Assembly: GCF_032463525.1 (NCBI RefSeq)
Contig: NZ_CP135971.1
Coordinates: 2,728,001 to 2,792,000, forward strand
Length of the DNA stretch: 64,000 nt
From: Pseudomonas sp. DTU_2021_1001937_2_SI_NGA_ILE_001
GTDB lineage: Bacteria > Pseudomonadota > Gammaproteobacteria > Pseudomonadales > Pseudomonadaceae
Direction of reading: 5' to 3'
A model generated the notes under the pieces. That model did no database searches, had not been told where the DNA came from, and saw nothing but the letters and a program-made list of their open reading frames with translations. The position numbers were made by a program, and so were the translations under genes. This document shows positions 11,137 through 27,436 of this stretch, piece by piece; the first letter of the stretch is position 1, and the number at the start of each line of letters is the position of its first letter.

Positions 11137-11988
11137 TTATTCAGCCGACTCGACGGCTGTGATCATGCGCACGACATCCACTGTCTCGGCCACATCGTGC
11201 ACACGCAGAATTTTCGCGCCCTTGGTCATGGCCAGTGCAGCCAATGCCAGACCGCCAAACAGGCGCTGATCGACCGGGCGACCCAGCACACCGCCAATCA
11301 TGCTCTTGCGCGAGACGCCGACCAACAGGGGGCGTCCCAATGCGTGCAAGGCTTCCATGCGTTTGAACAGGCTGAGGTTGTGCTCCAGGGTCTTGGCGAA
11401 GCCAAAGCCGGGATCCAGCACGATACGCTCGGCAGGTATGCCAGCCTGCTCACAGGCCTGCATGCGCTCGGCGAGAAAGCCGCTCACTTCCCCCACCAGG
11501 TCCTGATAATGCGGATTATCCTGCATATCACCGGGCTCGCCCAGCATGTGCATGATGCACACCGGCAGGCCAACTGCGGCTGCCGCTTCCAAGGCTCCAG
11601 GCCGACGCAGCGAACGCACGTCGTTGATCAGGCCAGCGCCCAGGCGGGCCGTATCGGTGATCACCTGCGGCGTGGAAGTATCCACGGAAATCACCACATC
11701 GAGGGACTGCGCGACGCGCTCGACCAGCGGTGCGACACGATCCAGCTCCTGCTGCACGGAAACCGGCAGCGCACCGGGACGCGTCGACTCGCCGCCGATG
11801 TCGATCAGCGTGGCGCCCGCCGCAACCATGGCTTCTGCATGGCGCAACGCGTTGTCCAGCAGGCTGTAGCGGCCACCGTCGGAGAAAGAGTCGGGGGTTG
11901 CGTTGAGGATACCCATCACATGGGTACGGGATAAATCAAGAACCCGGTTGCCGCAAGGCAACCGGGTCGGGTACAGCGTCGAAGTCAT
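11137..11988 (-). CDS. folP: Dihydropteroate synthase
   Basis: Joins p-aminobenzoate to dihydropterin pyrophosphate in folate synthesis and is the sulfonamide target. The 283-residue TIM barrel shows MGILNATPDSFSDGG (about 25-39), GGESTRPGA, and the pterin-site region with DPGFGFAK; the C-terminal half has GVSRKSMIG. It is 8 bases downstream of ftsH and 18 bases upstream of glmM, probably cotranscribed. Confidence 0.97.
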   Translation of the reverse strand: MTSTLYPTRLPCGNRVLDLSRTHVMGILNATPDSFSDGGRYSLLDNALRHAEAMVAAGATLIDIGGESTRPGALPVSVQQELDRVAPLVERVAQSLDVVISVDTSTPQVITDTARLGAGLINDVRSLRRPGALEAAAAVGLPVCIMHMLGEPGDMQDNPHYQDLVGEVSGFLAERMQACEQAGIPAERIVLDPGFGFAKTLEHNLSLFKRMEALHALGRPLLVGVSRKSMIGGVLGRPVDQRLFGGLALAALAMTKGAKILRVHDVAETVDVVRMITAVESAE

Positions 11989-11996
11989 GTCAGACC

Positions 11997-13913
<1,917 letters not shown>

Positions 13914-14096
13914 TTAGCTACCCTCTGAAGCAAGCTCCACGCAGCAAGCGTGCCTCGCATGATAATCACCGCCCTAACTTACTACAGAACCCCCGGATGT
14001 GGCAGGCACCGTCTGTAACCCTTTGTGAAACATTCGCTACAGCATGTTCGTCCAGGCGGCACGCACGCGCCATTTGAAAAAAGCTATCACCCCGCG

Positions 14097-14747
14097 TCAA
14101 AGACGCTCATCGCTGGCCGAGCCCTCGATGCCGCGAAAGCCCCGTGCCAGCAGGTATTGCTCGCGAGAACGGTCGCGCGACGATAGCGGCTTGCGCATCT
14201 GGACCTTGTCGAACAGCCGACGGACATCCTTGTGGAACGTGTCGAAGCCCTCACCCTGGAAAATCTTGATGAGGAAATCGCCACCGGGGCGCAACACTCG
14301 CCCTGCCAGATCCAGCGCCAGTTCGCAGAGAAACATGGCGCGCGGCATGTCCACGGCGCTCAATCCACTCATATTGGGGGCCATATCGGAAATCACAAGG
14401 TCTACCTGCGTATTACCTACCGCTTCGAGAATCTGCGCCAGCACGGCGTCTTCGGTGAAATCGCCGCGAATGAAGGTGACATCAGGGATGCTGTCCATCT
14501 CCAGGATGTCCGAAGCGATCAACCGCCCCTGGCCGCCGATCAGACGGCTGGTGACCTGCGACCAGCCCCCCGGTGCCGCACCGAGATCGATGACCGTCAT
14601 GCCTGGGCGAATGATCTTGTCCTTGTCCTGGATCTCCAGGAGCTTATAGCTGGCACGCGAACGATAGCCGTCCTTTTGCGCCATTTTTACGTATTTGTCG
14701 TCGAAATGTTCTTTCAGCCAGCTATGGCTTGACTTGGAACGGGCCAC
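14097..14747 (-). CDS. rlmE: 23S rRNA (uridine(2552)-2'-O)-methyltransferase
   Basis: SAM-dependent methylase of the 23S A-loop, needed for late 50S assembly. The 216 residues start at a GTG (14745-14747) with GAGGT five bases upstream, giving [18 protein letters not shown]-binding [11 protein letters not shown] and the catalytic K-D-K-E residues are in place ([30 protein letters not shown]). The C-terminal tail ([11 protein letters not shown]) is about 8 residues longer than in E. coli. It is 183 bases upstream of ftsH and divergent from yhbY. Confidence 0.95.
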   Translation of the reverse strand: MARSKSSHSWLKEHFDDKYVKMAQKDGYRSRASYKLLEIQDKDKIIRPGMTVIDLGAAPGGWSQVTSRLIGGQGRLIASDILEMDSIPDVTFIRGDFTEDAVLAQILEAVGNTQVDLVISDMAPNMSGLSAVDMPRAMFLCELALDLAGRVLRPGGDFLIKIFQGEGFDTFHKDVRRLFDKVQMRKPLSSRDRSREQYLLARGFRGIEGSASDERL

Positions 14748-14851
14748 TGGGCACCTCAAAAATAAACGGGTCGCGATTAAGTGAGCGGCCCCGAACGTGC
14801 TCGGGTAAACTGGCCGCCGTTTTTCACCAGACCAGACGCAGGGGTCAGATT

Positions 14852-15160
14852 ATGCCGCTCACTCAAGAGCAGAAGAAACAATACAAATCCATTGGCCATC
14901 ACCTGAAGCCGGTCCTGATCGTGGCCGACAACGGGCTGACCGAGGGTGTGCTCGCCGAGCTGGAACGTGCGCTCAACGACCACGAGCTGATCAAGATCAA
15001 GCTCAACATCCTGGACCGCGAAAGCCGCCTGCAGACCATTGCCGAGCTGTGCCAGAACGGCTCTGCGGAACTGGTCCAGGTGATCGGCAAGATGGCTCTG
15101 ATCTATCGCAAGAACCCCAAGCCGAACAAGAACCTGTCCAACGTACACCGCGCCGGCTGA
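14852..15160 (+). CDS. yhbY: YhbY family RNA-binding (CRM domain) protein
   Basis: Small 102-residue CRM-domain protein associated with pre-50S ribosomal particles. It starts MPLTQEQKKQYKSIGHHLKP and shows the GLTEGVLAELERAL and IGKMALIYRKNPKP motifs of the family. The start at 14852 follows CAGGGG. It is divergent from rlmE across about 100 bases, the conserved neighbour arrangement; both act on 50S assembly. Confidence 0.94.
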   Translation: MPLTQEQKKQYKSIGHHLKPVLIVADNGLTEGVLAELERALNDHELIKIKLNILDRESRLQTIAELCQNGSAELVQVIGKMALIYRKNPKPNKNLSNVHRAG

Positions 15161-15290
15161 TCGCCGCCTCGCCGGGGGCGTGCGTCGCGCGCCCCGCCAT
15201 ATCCGCTTCTTTCCCGCCTCATCAGACACCGCTTGCCAGCGCAATGACCGGCAGCCCGTAGTGCCCGCGAAACGGTCCTGACCTAGATGA

Positions 15291-15324
15291 AACAGGCCGT
15301 TCACCCTTCGATGAACAGCCTGTT
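15291..15324 (-). terminator. Hairpin downstream of greA
   Basis: Interrupted stem: AACAGGC pairs with GCCTGTT (15291-15297 with 15318-15324), with an inner GTTCA/TGAAC stem. It is 27 bases past the greA stop and followed on the minus strand by GTTTCATC. The U-tract is modest. It lies between convergent yhbY and greA and could serve both directions. Confidence 0.5.
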
Positions 15325-15350
15325 CGGTACGGCAAGAGCGGCTCGAAACG

Positions 15351-15823
15351 TCAGATGTGACGGACTTCGATGATCTCGTATTCCACCACGCCACCGGGTG
15401 TGGTCACCGCTACGACGTCGCCTTCGCTCTTGGCAATCAGCGCACGGGCAATCGGCGAGGTCACGGAGATCTTGCCCTGCTTGATGTCCGCTTCATCCTC
15501 ACCGACGATCTTGTAGACCACGCTTTCGTCGGTGTCGACGTTGGCGATCTCCACGGTGGTGCCGAACACCACCTTGCCGGTGTGAGGAATGGTCGTGACA
15601 TCAATGACCACGGCATTCTGCATGCGGCCTTCAATGTCACGGATCCGCGCCTCGACCATGCCCTGCTGTTCGCGGGCGGCATGGTATTCGGCGTTTTCCT
15701 TCAGGTCACCCAGCTCGCGCGCTTCGCCGATGTCCTGACTGAGTTTCGGGCGGACCACCTTGGTCAGGTGATTCAGCTCTTCTTCGAGGGCGCGAGCGCC
15801 CTCGACGGTCATGGGGTATTTAT

Positions 15824-15827
<4 letters not shown>
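15351..15827 (-). CDS. greA: Transcription elongation factor GreA
   Basis: Rescues backtracked RNA polymerase by stimulating cleavage of the transcript 3' end. The 158 residues form an N-terminal coiled coil with the acidic tip residues of [16 protein letters not shown] (about 41-56) and a C-terminal FKBP-like domain. The start overlaps the carB stop by 4 bases (ATGA), so translation is probably coupled in a carA-carB-greA operon. Confidence 0.97.
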
Positions 15828-19045
<3,218 letters not shown>

Positions 19046-19184
19046 GGGTTGTCACTCAAATCCGCAGGTCAGTCGGCAAGCCGTCTTGAACATTTCATTG
19101 AGGTGTCGGGCGGCGACGCCTGGCGCAGCTCGAAGCTGCCGGGGCCGCCCTGGCACCTGATTACTTGATTCTCAAGGCAACCGC

Positions 19185-20321
19185 TCAGCGACGCTTGGCC
19201 ATGGCTTGGATGAAGCGATCGAACAGAGGCGCCACGTCGGTCGGGCCGGGGCTTGCTTCAGGGTGACCCTGGAAGCTGAAGGCGCTCTTGTCGGTGCGCT
19301 CGATACCTTGCAGGGTGCCGTCGAACAGCGACTTGTGGATGGCCCGCACGTTGGCAGGCAGGGTCGCCTCGTCTACCGCGAAGCCGTGGTTCTGGCTGGT
19401 GATCATCACCACACCGGTATCCAGGTCCTGGACCGGGTGGTTGGCACCGTGGTGGCCATGGCCCATCTTGACGGTCTTGGCTCCGGAGGCCAGGGCCAGC
19501 AACTGGTGACCGAGGCAGATGCCGAACACCGGGATGTCGGTTTCCAGCACCTGCTTGATGGCGGTGATGGCGTAGTCGCAAGGCTCCGGATCGCCAGGGC
19601 CGTTGGACAGGAACACGCCGTCCGGGTTGAGCGCCAGCACGTCGCTGGCCGGAGTCTGGGCCGGCACCACGGTCACGCGGCAGCCACGGGCGACCAGCAT
19701 GCGCAGGATATTGACCTTCACGCCGTAGTCGTAGGCCACGACGTGGTAAGGCAGCTCGGAAGCCGGGATTTCAGGGTGGCTGTCGGTCTTCAGCTCCCAC
19801 ACGCTGGAGCGCCACTCGTAGCGGTCCTTGGTGCTGACCACCTTGGCCAGGTCCATGCCTTTGAGGCCTGGGAAGCCGCAAGCGGCGGCGATGGCAGCCT
19901 CTTCGCTGATGTTGTCGCCAGCCAGGATGCAGCCGTTCTGGGCGCCCTTCTCACGCAGCACGCGCGTCAAGCGACGGGTATCGATACCGGCGATGGCCAC
20001 CACGTTGTTGGCCTTCAGGTAGTCTTGCAGAGACAGCTTGTTACGCCAGTTGCTGGCTACCAGCGGCAGGTCGCGGATGACCAGGCCAGCCGACCACACG
20101 CGGTCGGATTCGGCATCTTCCGGGGTGGTCCCGGTGTTGCCGATGTGCGGGTAGGTCAGGGTAACGATCTGTTGGGCATAGGAAGGATCGGTAAGGATTT
20201 CCTGATAGCCGGTCATTGCGGTGTTGAACACCACCTCGCCAACGGTCTGACCGTCGGCTCCAATGGCTTCGCCGCGAAAAATGCTGCCATCAGCAAGGGC
20301 GAGTATGGCTGGCTTAGTCAA
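19185..20321 (-). CDS. carA: Carbamoyl phosphate synthase small (glutaminase) subunit
   Basis: Hydrolyses glutamine and channels ammonia to CarB. The 378 residues have a CarA N-domain ([21 protein letters not shown]) and a class I glutamine amidotransferase domain with nucleophile Cys in [15 protein letters not shown] (about residue 269) and the His/Glu pair in [11 protein letters not shown]. The leader (about 250 bases to dapB) holds two terminator-like hairpins and a tiny ORF, discussed separately. carA and carB are 139 bases apart with no ORF I can support between them. Confidence 0.98.
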   Translation of the reverse strand: MTKPAILALADGSIFRGEAIGADGQTVGEVVFNTAMTGYQEILTDPSYAQQIVTLTYPHIGNTGTTPEDAESDRVWSAGLVIRDLPLVASNWRNKLSLQDYLKANNVVAIAGIDTRRLTRVLREKGAQNGCILAGDNISEEAAIAAACGFPGLKGMDLAKVVSTKDRYEWRSSVWELKTDSHPEIPASELPYHVVAYDYGVKVNILRMLVARGCRVTVVPAQTPASDVLALNPDGVFLSNGPGDPEPCDYAITAIKQVLETDIPVFGICLGHQLLALASGAKTVKMGHGHHGANHPVQDLDTGVVMITSQNHGFAVDEATLPANVRAIHKSLFDGTLQGIERTDKSAFSFQGHPEASPGPTDVAPLFDRFIQAMAKRR

Positions 20322-20366
20322 GAAGACCTCCCGTAGTTAAAGCCTGAAGGGGCGATCGCAGGTTGC

Positions 20367-20406
20367 AAAAAAGCGGAATGACGTTTGATACGTCACCCCG
20401 CTTTAT
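20367..20406 (-). terminator. Intrinsic terminator/attenuator in carA leader
   Basis: Long, mostly paired stem (AAAGCGG...GTGACGT against ACGTCAT...CCGCTTT) with a short loop, followed on the minus strand by six U residues. It ends about 45 bases before the carA start and lies downstream of the separate dapB terminator, so it is placed as a premature terminator for carA transcripts. The mechanism is inferred. Confidence 0.7.
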
Positions 20407-20419
20407 TGGATAGATTCAT
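20393..20419 (-). CDS. Possible carA leader peptide (MNLSNKAG)
   Basis: Eight-codon ORF whose stop codon lies inside the 5' arm of the terminator hairpin preceding carA. No strong ribosome-binding site is visible upstream, so this is only a candidate leader peptide. It is listed because of its placement: translation to the stop codon would cover the stem's left arm and prevent hairpin formation. Confidence 0.3.
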   Translation of the reverse strand: MNLSNKAG

Positions 20420-20505
20420 CTGCGCGCTTTTAGTGGACACACTAAAGCTGTAGCTTACAGAAAAGGGCTCTTTGGGTCTACTACCAATCGGCCTTTCGCT
20501 GTTAC

Positions 20506-20552
20506 AAAAAGGCCGTCGATGATCGAATGATCGCCGACGGCCTGATTTTTTC
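20506..20552 (-). terminator. dapB terminator (bidirectional shape)
   Basis: Stem GGCCGTCG/CGACGGCC (20511-20518 with 20535-20542) with an inner GATC/GATC pairing. It is flanked by T-runs on both strands: TTTTT after it on the minus strand, TTTTTT on the plus strand. It begins 18 bases past the dapB stop. Confidence 0.88.
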
Positions 20553-20570
20553 ACGGTAATTGACGACCGA

Positions 20571-21395
<825 letters not shown>

Positions 21396-22529
21396 TTACA
21401 AGTCGCCGAAGAAACGCTTCACGCCTTCGAACCAGCCACTGGCCTTGGGCGAGTGCGATTCGTCGCTCTGCAGCGACTCGCGGAACTCCTCGAGCAGCTC
21501 GCGCTGACGCTTGCTGAGGTTGACCGGCGTTTCCACCGCCACGCGGCACATCAGGTCGCCCGGACCGCCGCCACGCACTGGCGCCACACCCTTGCCGCGC
21601 AGACGGAACTGCTTGCCGGTCTGGGTACCTTCCGGAATCTTCAGCTTCACGCGGCCATCGAGGGTCGGCACTTCCATCTCGCCACCCAGCGCCGCATCGG
21701 TGAAGCTGATCGGCACTTCGCAGTACAGGTGCTTGCCATCGCGCTGGAAAATCGGGTGTTCGCGAACGTTGATGACCACGTACAGGTCGCCGTTCGGGCC
21801 ACCCTGCGGGCCGGCCTCGCCTTCACCCGACAGACGGATACGGTCGCCGGTATCGACACCCGCCGGCACCTTGACCGACAGAGTCTTGTATTCCTCGACC
21901 CGACCTTCGCCGTTACAGGACTCGCACGGATCGGAAATGATCTTGCCCTGGCCATGACAGCGCGGGCAGGTCTGCTGCACCGAGAAGAAGCCCTGCTGCA
22001 TGCGTACCTGACCGATACCGCCACAGGTCGGGCAGGTGACCGGCGAAGAGCCTTTCTTGGCGCCGCTGCCGTCGCACGGCTTGCAGTTCACCAGGGTCGG
22101 CACACGGATGTTTACGGTGGTACCGCGCACCGCTTCCTCGAGGTTCAACTCCAGGGTGTAGCGCAGGTCGCTGCCGCGCTGCGGGCCGCCACGACCACCG
22201 CCGCGACCGCCGCCGCCGAAGAAGTCACTGAATACATCGCCGAAGATGTCGGAGAAGTTCGCGCCGCCGGCACCGAAGCCACCACCGCCGCCACCCATGC
22301 TCGGGTCGACACCGGCATGGCCGTACTGGTCGTAGGCTGCACGCTTGCTGGCGTCGGACAATACCTCGTAGGCCTCGTTGGCCTCTTTGAACAGTTCTTC
22401 CGACGCTTTGTCGTCAGGGTTACGGTCGGGGTGATGCTTCATCGCCAGACGACGATAAGCCTTCTTCAGCTCCGCCTCGCTGGCGCCTCGCTCGACCCCC
22501 AATACTTCGTAATAGTCACGCTTCGCCAT
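21396..22529 (-). CDS. dnaJ: Chaperone protein DnaJ
   Basis: Hsp40 co-chaperone that delivers substrates to DnaK and stimulates its ATPase. The 377 residues start at the ATG at 22529 ([15 protein letters not shown]). Order: J domain with HPD (about 33-35), Gly/Phe-rich linker (about 75-110), zinc-finger domain with four CxxCxGxG repeats ([32 protein letters not shown]), then two substrate-binding domains. It is 322 bases downstream of dnaK. The longer in-frame start at 22613 has no family support. Confidence 0.98.
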   Translation of the reverse strand: MAKRDYYEVLGVERGASEAELKKAYRRLAMKHHPDRNPDDKASEELFKEANEAYEVLSDASKRAAYDQYGHAGVDPSMGGGGGGFGAGGANFSDIFGDVFSDFFGGGGRGGGRGGPQRGSDLRYTLELNLEEAVRGTTVNIRVPTLVNCKPCDGSGAKKGSSPVTCPTCGGIGQVRMQQGFFSVQQTCPRCHGQGKIISDPCESCNGEGRVEEYKTLSVKVPAGVDTGDRIRLSGEGEAGPQGGPNGDLYVVINVREHPIFQRDGKHLYCEVPISFTDAALGGEMEVPTLDGRVKLKIPEGTQTGKQFRLRGKGVAPVRGGGPGDLMCRVAVETPVNLSKRQRELLEEFRESLQSDESHSPKASGWFEGVKRFFGDL

Positions 22530-22851
22530 AATTCTTCTGCACTCTTGAGGACGCCCGGCCAAACGCTCCTGAGCCCGGCCAGACTCGTTGAGCCCCTTCA
22601 GGCTCGGACCCAACTCACGTCAATTCAACGATCCCGGTCTTCGTTCAACGGCCATCAGCGGCCGTGAAAGCGGCAGAACAAGCCTGCTGCAGGAGCAGCA
22701 AAGCTTTGCCACAGGGTTTGCGCAGCACTGCGCGCAAACCGGAAATTTTCGTCTGTTCCAGACACGCCAACGCGGGAGCAAGCTCCCGCGCGGCGACATC
22801 CTACCCGTTCCCGCGGGCCTGCGGTCAATCGGGTTGCAAGTGAGCCTGCGC
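22530..22851 (-). other. dnaK-dnaJ intergenic region with palindrome
   Basis: 322 bases with no supported gene. It contains a perfect 9-bp inverted repeat CGCGGGAGC/GCTCCCGCG at 22771-22790 separated by two A residues, resembling a degenerate REP-type palindrome. It may act as a partial terminator that keeps dnaJ below dnaK in level. No U-tract follows it. Confidence 0.5.
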
Positions 22852-24768
22852 TTACTTGTGGTCCTTGACTTCTTCGAACTCGGCGTCGACGACGTCGTCG
22901 GCCTTCGCCGCACCTTCGGCAGGCTTGGCAGCCGCCTCAGGGTTTTCAGCCTGCTCGGCGTACATCTTCTGCGCGATCGGAGCCGAAACTTTCGACAGTT
23001 CTTCGACCTTGGCTTCGATGGCAGCCTTGTCGTCACCTTTCACGGCAGCTTCCAGCGCAACCACAGCAGCTTCGACAGCGGCTTTCTCTTCGGCAGTGAC
23101 CTTGTCACCGGCGTCGGAGATCATCTTGCGAGTCGAGTGGACCAGCGCGTCACCCTGGTTACGGGCCGAGGCCAGCTCTTCAAACTTGCGGTCTTCCTCG
23201 GCATTGGCCTCGGCGTCACGCACCATCTGCTGGATTTCTTCCTCGGACAGACCGGAGTTGGCCTTGATCACGATGGACTGCTGCTTGCCGGTGGCCTTGT
23301 CTTTCGCGCCGACGTGCAGGATGCCGTTGGCGTCGATGTCGAAGGTCACTTCGATCTGCGGAACGCCGCGTGGCGCTGGCGGAATCTCGGCCAGGTCGAA
23401 TTTGCCCAGCGACTTGTTCTGCGCGGCTTGCTTGCGCTCACCCTGCAGCACGTGGATGGTCACGGCGCTCTGGTTGTCATCGGCGGTAGAGAACACCTGC
23501 GACTTCTTGGTCGGAATGGTGGTGTTCTTCTCGATCAGCGCGGTCATTACGCCACCCATGGTTTCGATACCCAGGGTCAGCGGGCTGACGTCGAGCAGCA
23601 GAACGTCTTTCACGTCACCGGCCAGCACGGCGCCCTGGATGGCAGCACCCATGGCAACGGCTTCGTCAGGGTTGACGTCCTTGCGCGCTTCCTTGCCGAA
23701 GAACTCGGCAACCTGCTTCTGCACCAGCGGCATACGGGTCTGACCACCGACCAGGATCACGTCGTTGATCGCGCCAATGTCGATGCCGGCGTCTTTCAGA
23801 GCGATGCGGCAAGGCTCGATGGTGCGCTGCACCAGGTCTTCGACCAGCGATTCCAGCTTGGAACGGGAGATCTTCACGTTCAGGTGCTTGGGACCGGTCG
23901 AGTCTGCAGTGATGTACGGCAGGTTGACGTCGGTCTGGGTGCTGGACGACAGCTCGATCTTGGCCTTCTCGGCAGCTTCCTTCAGACGCTGCATGGCCAG
24001 CGGGTCACCCTTGAGGTTGATACCGCTTTCTTTCTTGAACTCGTCGACGAGGTAGTCGATCAGGCGGATGTCGAAGTCTTCACCACCCAGGAAGGTATCA
24101 CCGTTGGTGGCCAGCACTTCGAACTGGTGTTCGCCGTCGACTTCGGCAATCTCGATGACCGAGATATCGAAGGTACCACCACCCAGGTCGTAGACGACGA
24201 TGGTGCGGTCACCCTTGGCCTTGTCCATGCCGTAGGCCAGGGCCGCAGCGGTAGGCTCGTTGATGATGCGCTTGACGTCCAGACCGGCGATACGGCCCGC
24301 GTCCTTGGTCGCCTGACGCTGGCTGTCGTTGAAGTAGGCCGGAACGGTGATGACCGCTTCGGTCACGGACTCGCCGAGGAAGTCTTCGGCGGTCTTTTTC
24401 ATCTTCTTCAGGATTTCAGCGGAGATCTGTGGCGGAGCCATTTTCTGGCTGTTCACCTCGACCCACGCGTCGCCGTTGTCGGCCTTGACGATCTTGTAAG
24501 GGACCATCTGGATGTCTTTCTGTACGACGTTCTCGTCGAAACGACGGCCGATCAGACGCTTGACCGCGTACAGGGTGTTATGGGGGTTGGTGACCGCCTG
24601 GCGCTTGGCCGACTGGCCAACCAGGATTTCGCCATCGTTGGCATAGGCGATGATCGAAGGGGTGGTACGCGCGCCTTCGGCGTTTTCGATGACCTTGACG
24701 TTGCCGCCTTCGAGGATGGAGACACAGGAGTTGGTGGTCCCCAGGTCGATACCGATAATTTTACCCAT
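22852..24768 (-). CDS. dnaK: Chaperone protein DnaK (Hsp70)
   Basis: ATP-driven folding chaperone that also restrains sigma-32. The 638 residues begin [18 protein letters not shown]. Nucleotide-binding domain motifs include [11 protein letters not shown] (about 194-204) and the [11 protein letters not shown] block; the hydrophobic interdomain linker [12 protein letters not shown] (about 388-399), beta-sandwich substrate domain, helical lid and EVKD-type tail follow. It is 104 bases downstream of grpE, with its own sigma-32-like promoter in the gap. Confidence 0.98.
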   Translation of the reverse strand: MGKIIGIDLGTTNSCVSILEGGNVKVIENAEGARTTPSIIAYANDGEILVGQSAKRQAVTNPHNTLYAVKRLIGRRFDENVVQKDIQMVPYKIVKADNGDAWVEVNSQKMAPPQISAEILKKMKKTAEDFLGESVTEAVITVPAYFNDSQRQATKDAGRIAGLDVKRIINEPTAAALAYGMDKAKGDRTIVVYDLGGGTFDISVIEIAEVDGEHQFEVLATNGDTFLGGEDFDIRLIDYLVDEFKKESGINLKGDPLAMQRLKEAAEKAKIELSSSTQTDVNLPYITADSTGPKHLNVKISRSKLESLVEDLVQRTIEPCRIALKDAGIDIGAINDVILVGGQTRMPLVQKQVAEFFGKEARKDVNPDEAVAMGAAIQGAVLAGDVKDVLLLDVSPLTLGIETMGGVMTALIEKNTTIPTKKSQVFSTADDNQSAVTIHVLQGERKQAAQNKSLGKFDLAEIPPAPRGVPQIEVTFDIDANGILHVGAKDKATGKQQSIVIKANSGLSEEEIQQMVRDAEANAEEDRKFEELASARNQGDALVHSTRKMISDAGDKVTAEEKAAVEAAVVALEAAVKGDDKAAIEAKVEELSKVSAPIAQKMYAEQAENPEAAAKPAEGAAKADDVVDAEFEEVKDHK

Positions 24769-24848
24769 CTTGACTCTCCCGAAACTTTTGATTGGTTGCC
24801 GCGACCGGGTTCACAGATCGCGGTAGCTCTTTAAAAACGCTTGACCGT

Positions 24849-24877
24849 TAAATGGGGGCTGCCCGGAAAATTTCAAG
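24849..24877 (-). promoter_or_regulatory. Sigma-32 (RpoH)-type promoter of dnaK
   Basis: Minus strand reads CTTGAA at 24877-24872, then a 14-base spacer, then CCCCATTTA at 24857-24849, matching the heat-shock consensus almost exactly. The -35 element contains the grpE stop codon. It lies 80 bases upstream of the dnaK start. Confidence 0.82.
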
Positions 24878-25436
24878 CCTGCTCGTCAATCGAGGGCTTG
24901 GCCGGTGCAGGCGCCTTGCTGACCACGACCATTGCCGGGCGCAGCAGGCGACCATTGAGCTGGTAGCCCTTCTGGAACACCTTGAGCACGGTGTTCGGCT
25001 CGACGTTGGCGTTCTCTTCCATGGCCATGGCCTGGTGATGCTCGGCGTTGAACGGTTGGCCATGCGGGTCGATGGCTTCCAGCTGGTAACGCTTGAGGGT
25101 GTCCTGGAACATCTTGAGGGTCAGCTCGATGCCTTCGCGCATCGGGCGGATGCTCTGATCATCGGGGTTGGACAGCTCGAGACCGCGTTCCAGGCTGTCG
25201 ATGATCGGCAGCAGGTCGCTGGCGAACTTCTCCAGCGCGAACTTGTGTGCCTTCTCGACATCTTGGTCGGCGCGGCGGCGGACGTTCTGCAGATCCGCAG
25301 CGACACGCAGCGACTGGTCCTGTGCGGCAGCCAGTTGCTCTTCGAGCACCTGTACACGGGTCGCCAGGTCTTCACCGGCACCGGCCTGCGCGGCCTGTTC
25401 CTGAGCTTGCGTATCCAGGTTCTGTTCGTCAGCCAT
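24873..25436 (-). CDS. grpE: Nucleotide exchange factor GrpE
   Basis: Releases ADP from DnaK and works as a thermosensor. The 187 residues have an acidic, Gln-rich N-terminus, a long coiled coil (about 25-95) and a C-terminal beta-wing ending in [18 protein letters not shown]. It is the first gene of grpE-dnaK-dnaJ, preceded by its own heat-shock-type promoter. Confidence 0.97.
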   Translation of the reverse strand: MADEQNLDTQAQEQAAQAGAGEDLATRVQVLEEQLAAAQDQSLRVAADLQNVRRRADQDVEKAHKFALEKFASDLLPIIDSLERGLELSNPDDQSIRPMREGIELTLKMFQDTLKRYQLEAIDPHGQPFNAEHHQAMAMEENANVEPNTVLKVFQKGYQLNGRLLRPAMVVVSKAPAPAKPSIDEQA

Positions 25437-25486
25437 AACTTTCTCCTCTCGAAAACGTCCGCGATCCCAACTCGCGCTTCTGCCCC

Positions 25487-25520
25487 CTATATGGGAGCGG
25501 AATTTCCAGCTTCAAGGGGC
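25487..25520 (-). promoter_or_regulatory. Sigma-32 (RpoH)-type promoter of grpE
   Basis: Minus strand carries CCCCTTGAAG (25520-25511) and CCCATATAG (25495-25487) separated by about 15 bases, close to the heat-shock consensus CTTGAA-N13/14-CCCCATNT. It lies about 50 bases upstream of the grpE ATG. Confidence 0.75.
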
Positions 25521-25692
25521 AAGGTCGACGGAAAGCGCATCGGCCACGCCAAAGGCCGTGCGAAGCGGGCATTTTCCGCTACAGAGGTATAAATCCGCCG
25601 CCCAGCCGTGCAAATCGGACTAAGCGCGGGCATTGTCAGGCCAAAACAAAACACTGTATAAATAACCAGACCAACGACCTTGGAGCCGCTGC

Positions 25693-27366
25693 ATGCTGGT
25701 TCATCTTTCCGTACACAACTACGCCATCGTCGAGCACCTCGACCTGGAGCTCGACCGCGGGATGAGCGTAATCACGGGCGAGACAGGTGCCGGCAAGTCG
25801 ATCATGCTCGATGCGCTGGGCCTCACCCTGGGCGACCGCGCCGACAGCGGCGTGGTCCGTCCCGGCGCCGACAAGGCCGATATCCTTGCCACCTTCGACC
25901 TGGCTGAAATCCCGGAGGCACGCGCCTGGCTCAGCGAGCGCGACCTGGATGGCGACTCCCCCTGCATCCTGCGCCGGGTCATCACCGCCGAAGGCCGCTC
26001 CCGCGCCTATATAAATGGCACGCCCTGCCCACAGGGCGACCTCAAGGCACTGGGCGAACTGCTCATCGATATCCACAGCCAGCATGAACACCAGTCGCTG
26101 CTCAAGACCGACACCCACCGGCGTCTGCTCGACGAATATGCCGGTGCCACCGAGCTGGCTCGCCAGGTCCAGCTCGCTTCGCAGCGCTGGCGCCAGACCC
26201 GCCAGGAACTGGAACGCCTGTCCAGCTCGGGCGATGAGCAGCGCGCACGTCACCAGCTGCTCAGCTACCAGCTTGAAGAACTGGAAAACCTCAGCCTTGG
26301 CGAAAACGAGCTGGAACAGCTCGAACAGGACCACAAGGCCCTCACCAATGCCGAAAGCCTGCTGACCATCTGCCGCCAGGTCATCGAGCAGTGCAGCGAA
26401 AGTGACTCCGGCAACGTGCTGCATGCGCTCACCAACAGCCTCAATCGCCTGTCCAGCGTCAGCAACAATTCCAACTCGCTCAGCGAAGCGACCAATCTGC
26501 TGTCCAGCGCACAGATCCAGGTCGAAGAAGCCATGGGCGAGCTGAATCGCTTCCTCGATCACTTCGACGCCGACCCAGCGCGCCTGCAACAGATAGAAGA
26601 ACGCCTGGATGCCATCTACAGCCTGGCCCGCAAGCATCGCGTGCAACCCCATGAAGTTGCGGCGCTGCACCAGAAGCTGCTCGACGAAATCGAAACCCTC
26701 AACGCCAGCGACGAGTCCATCGAGCGCCTGCAGAACGAGCTGGCCGCCTATGCCCGCCACTACCAGGAAAAGGCCCGGGAACTGAGCGACCTGCGTCACC
26801 GCTCGGCGGGTGAACTGGCCCATGCCGTAGAGCAGGAAATCCATCGCCTCGGCATGCCGGGCGGACGCTTCAGCATCGAACTCAAGCCTGGCAGCAGCCA
26901 GGAACTGCAGCCCTACGGCCTGGAGCAGGTCGAGCTGCTGGTCAGTGCCAACCCTGGCCAGCCACTCAAGCCATTGTCCAAGGTGGCTTCGGGCGGCGAG
27001 TTGTCACGTATCAGCCTGGCGATCCAGGTCATCACCGCACAGACCTCACGCATCCCGACCCTGGTATTCGACGAAGTGGACGTCGGTATCGGCGGCCCGA
27101 CCGCCGAGATCGTCGGCCAGTTGCTGCGCCGCCTGGGCGACCGTGGCCAGGTGATCACCGTGACCCACTTGCCGCAAGTAGCAGCCCAGGGCCATCAACA
27201 CCTGTTCGTGCACAAGGTGCGCGAGAGCAATGCCACTCGCACGGCAGTGTCGAAGCTGGGCAAGCAGGAACGCATAGAAGAAGTGGCACGCATGCTGGGC
27301 GGGATCGACCTGACCAAAGAGTCGCTGGCCCATGCGAAGAAGATGATCATCACCCCGAAAGGCTGA
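25693..27366 (+). CDS. recN: DNA repair protein RecN
   Basis: SMC-like ATPase that helps repair double-strand breaks. The 557 residues have Walker A GETGAGKS near residue 30, long coiled-coil arms (about 155-365), ABC signature SGGELSRI and Walker B TLVFDEVDVGIGG (about 455-467). The start MLVHLSVHNYAIVEHLDLEL is standard. It is divergent from grpE and convergent with fur. SOS control is typical of the family, but I did not locate a convincing LexA box. Confidence 0.97.
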   Translation: MLVHLSVHNYAIVEHLDLELDRGMSVITGETGAGKSIMLDALGLTLGDRADSGVVRPGADKADILATFDLAEIPEARAWLSERDLDGDSPCILRRVITAEGRSRAYINGTPCPQGDLKALGELLIDIHSQHEHQSLLKTDTHRRLLDEYAGATELARQVQLASQRWRQTRQELERLSSSGDEQRARHQLLSYQLEELENLSLGENELEQLEQDHKALTNAESLLTICRQVIEQCSESDSGNVLHALTNSLNRLSSVSNNSNSLSEATNLLSSAQIQVEEAMGELNRFLDHFDADPARLQQIEERLDAIYSLARKHRVQPHEVAALHQKLLDEIETLNASDESIERLQNELAAYARHYQEKARELSDLRHRSAGELAHAVEQEIHRLGMPGGRFSIELKPGSSQELQPYGLEQVELLVSANPGQPLKPLSKVASGGELSRISLAIQVITAQTSRIPTLVFDEVDVGIGGPTAEIVGQLLRRLGDRGQVITVTHLPQVAAQGHQHLFVHKVRESNATRTAVSKLGKQERIEEVARMLGGIDLTKESLAHAKKMIITPKG

Positions 27367-27378
27367 AATACAGGCAGC

Positions 27379-27418
27379 AAAAAAGCCCCTTGCCGAACGC
27401 ATCGACAAGGGGCTTTTT
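27379..27418. terminator. Bidirectional terminator between recN and fur
   Basis: Stem AAAAAGCCCCTTG / CAAGGGGCTTTTT with a 13-base loop between the convergent genes recN and fur. A-runs and T-runs on either side give a U-tract in both directions. Confidence 0.9.
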
Positions 27419-27436
27419 CATGTCGCTGTGAAAGCC

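Noticed and set aside
9103..11934. Plus-strand ORF of 943 codons
   Set aside because: Antisense of tpiA, glmM and folP.
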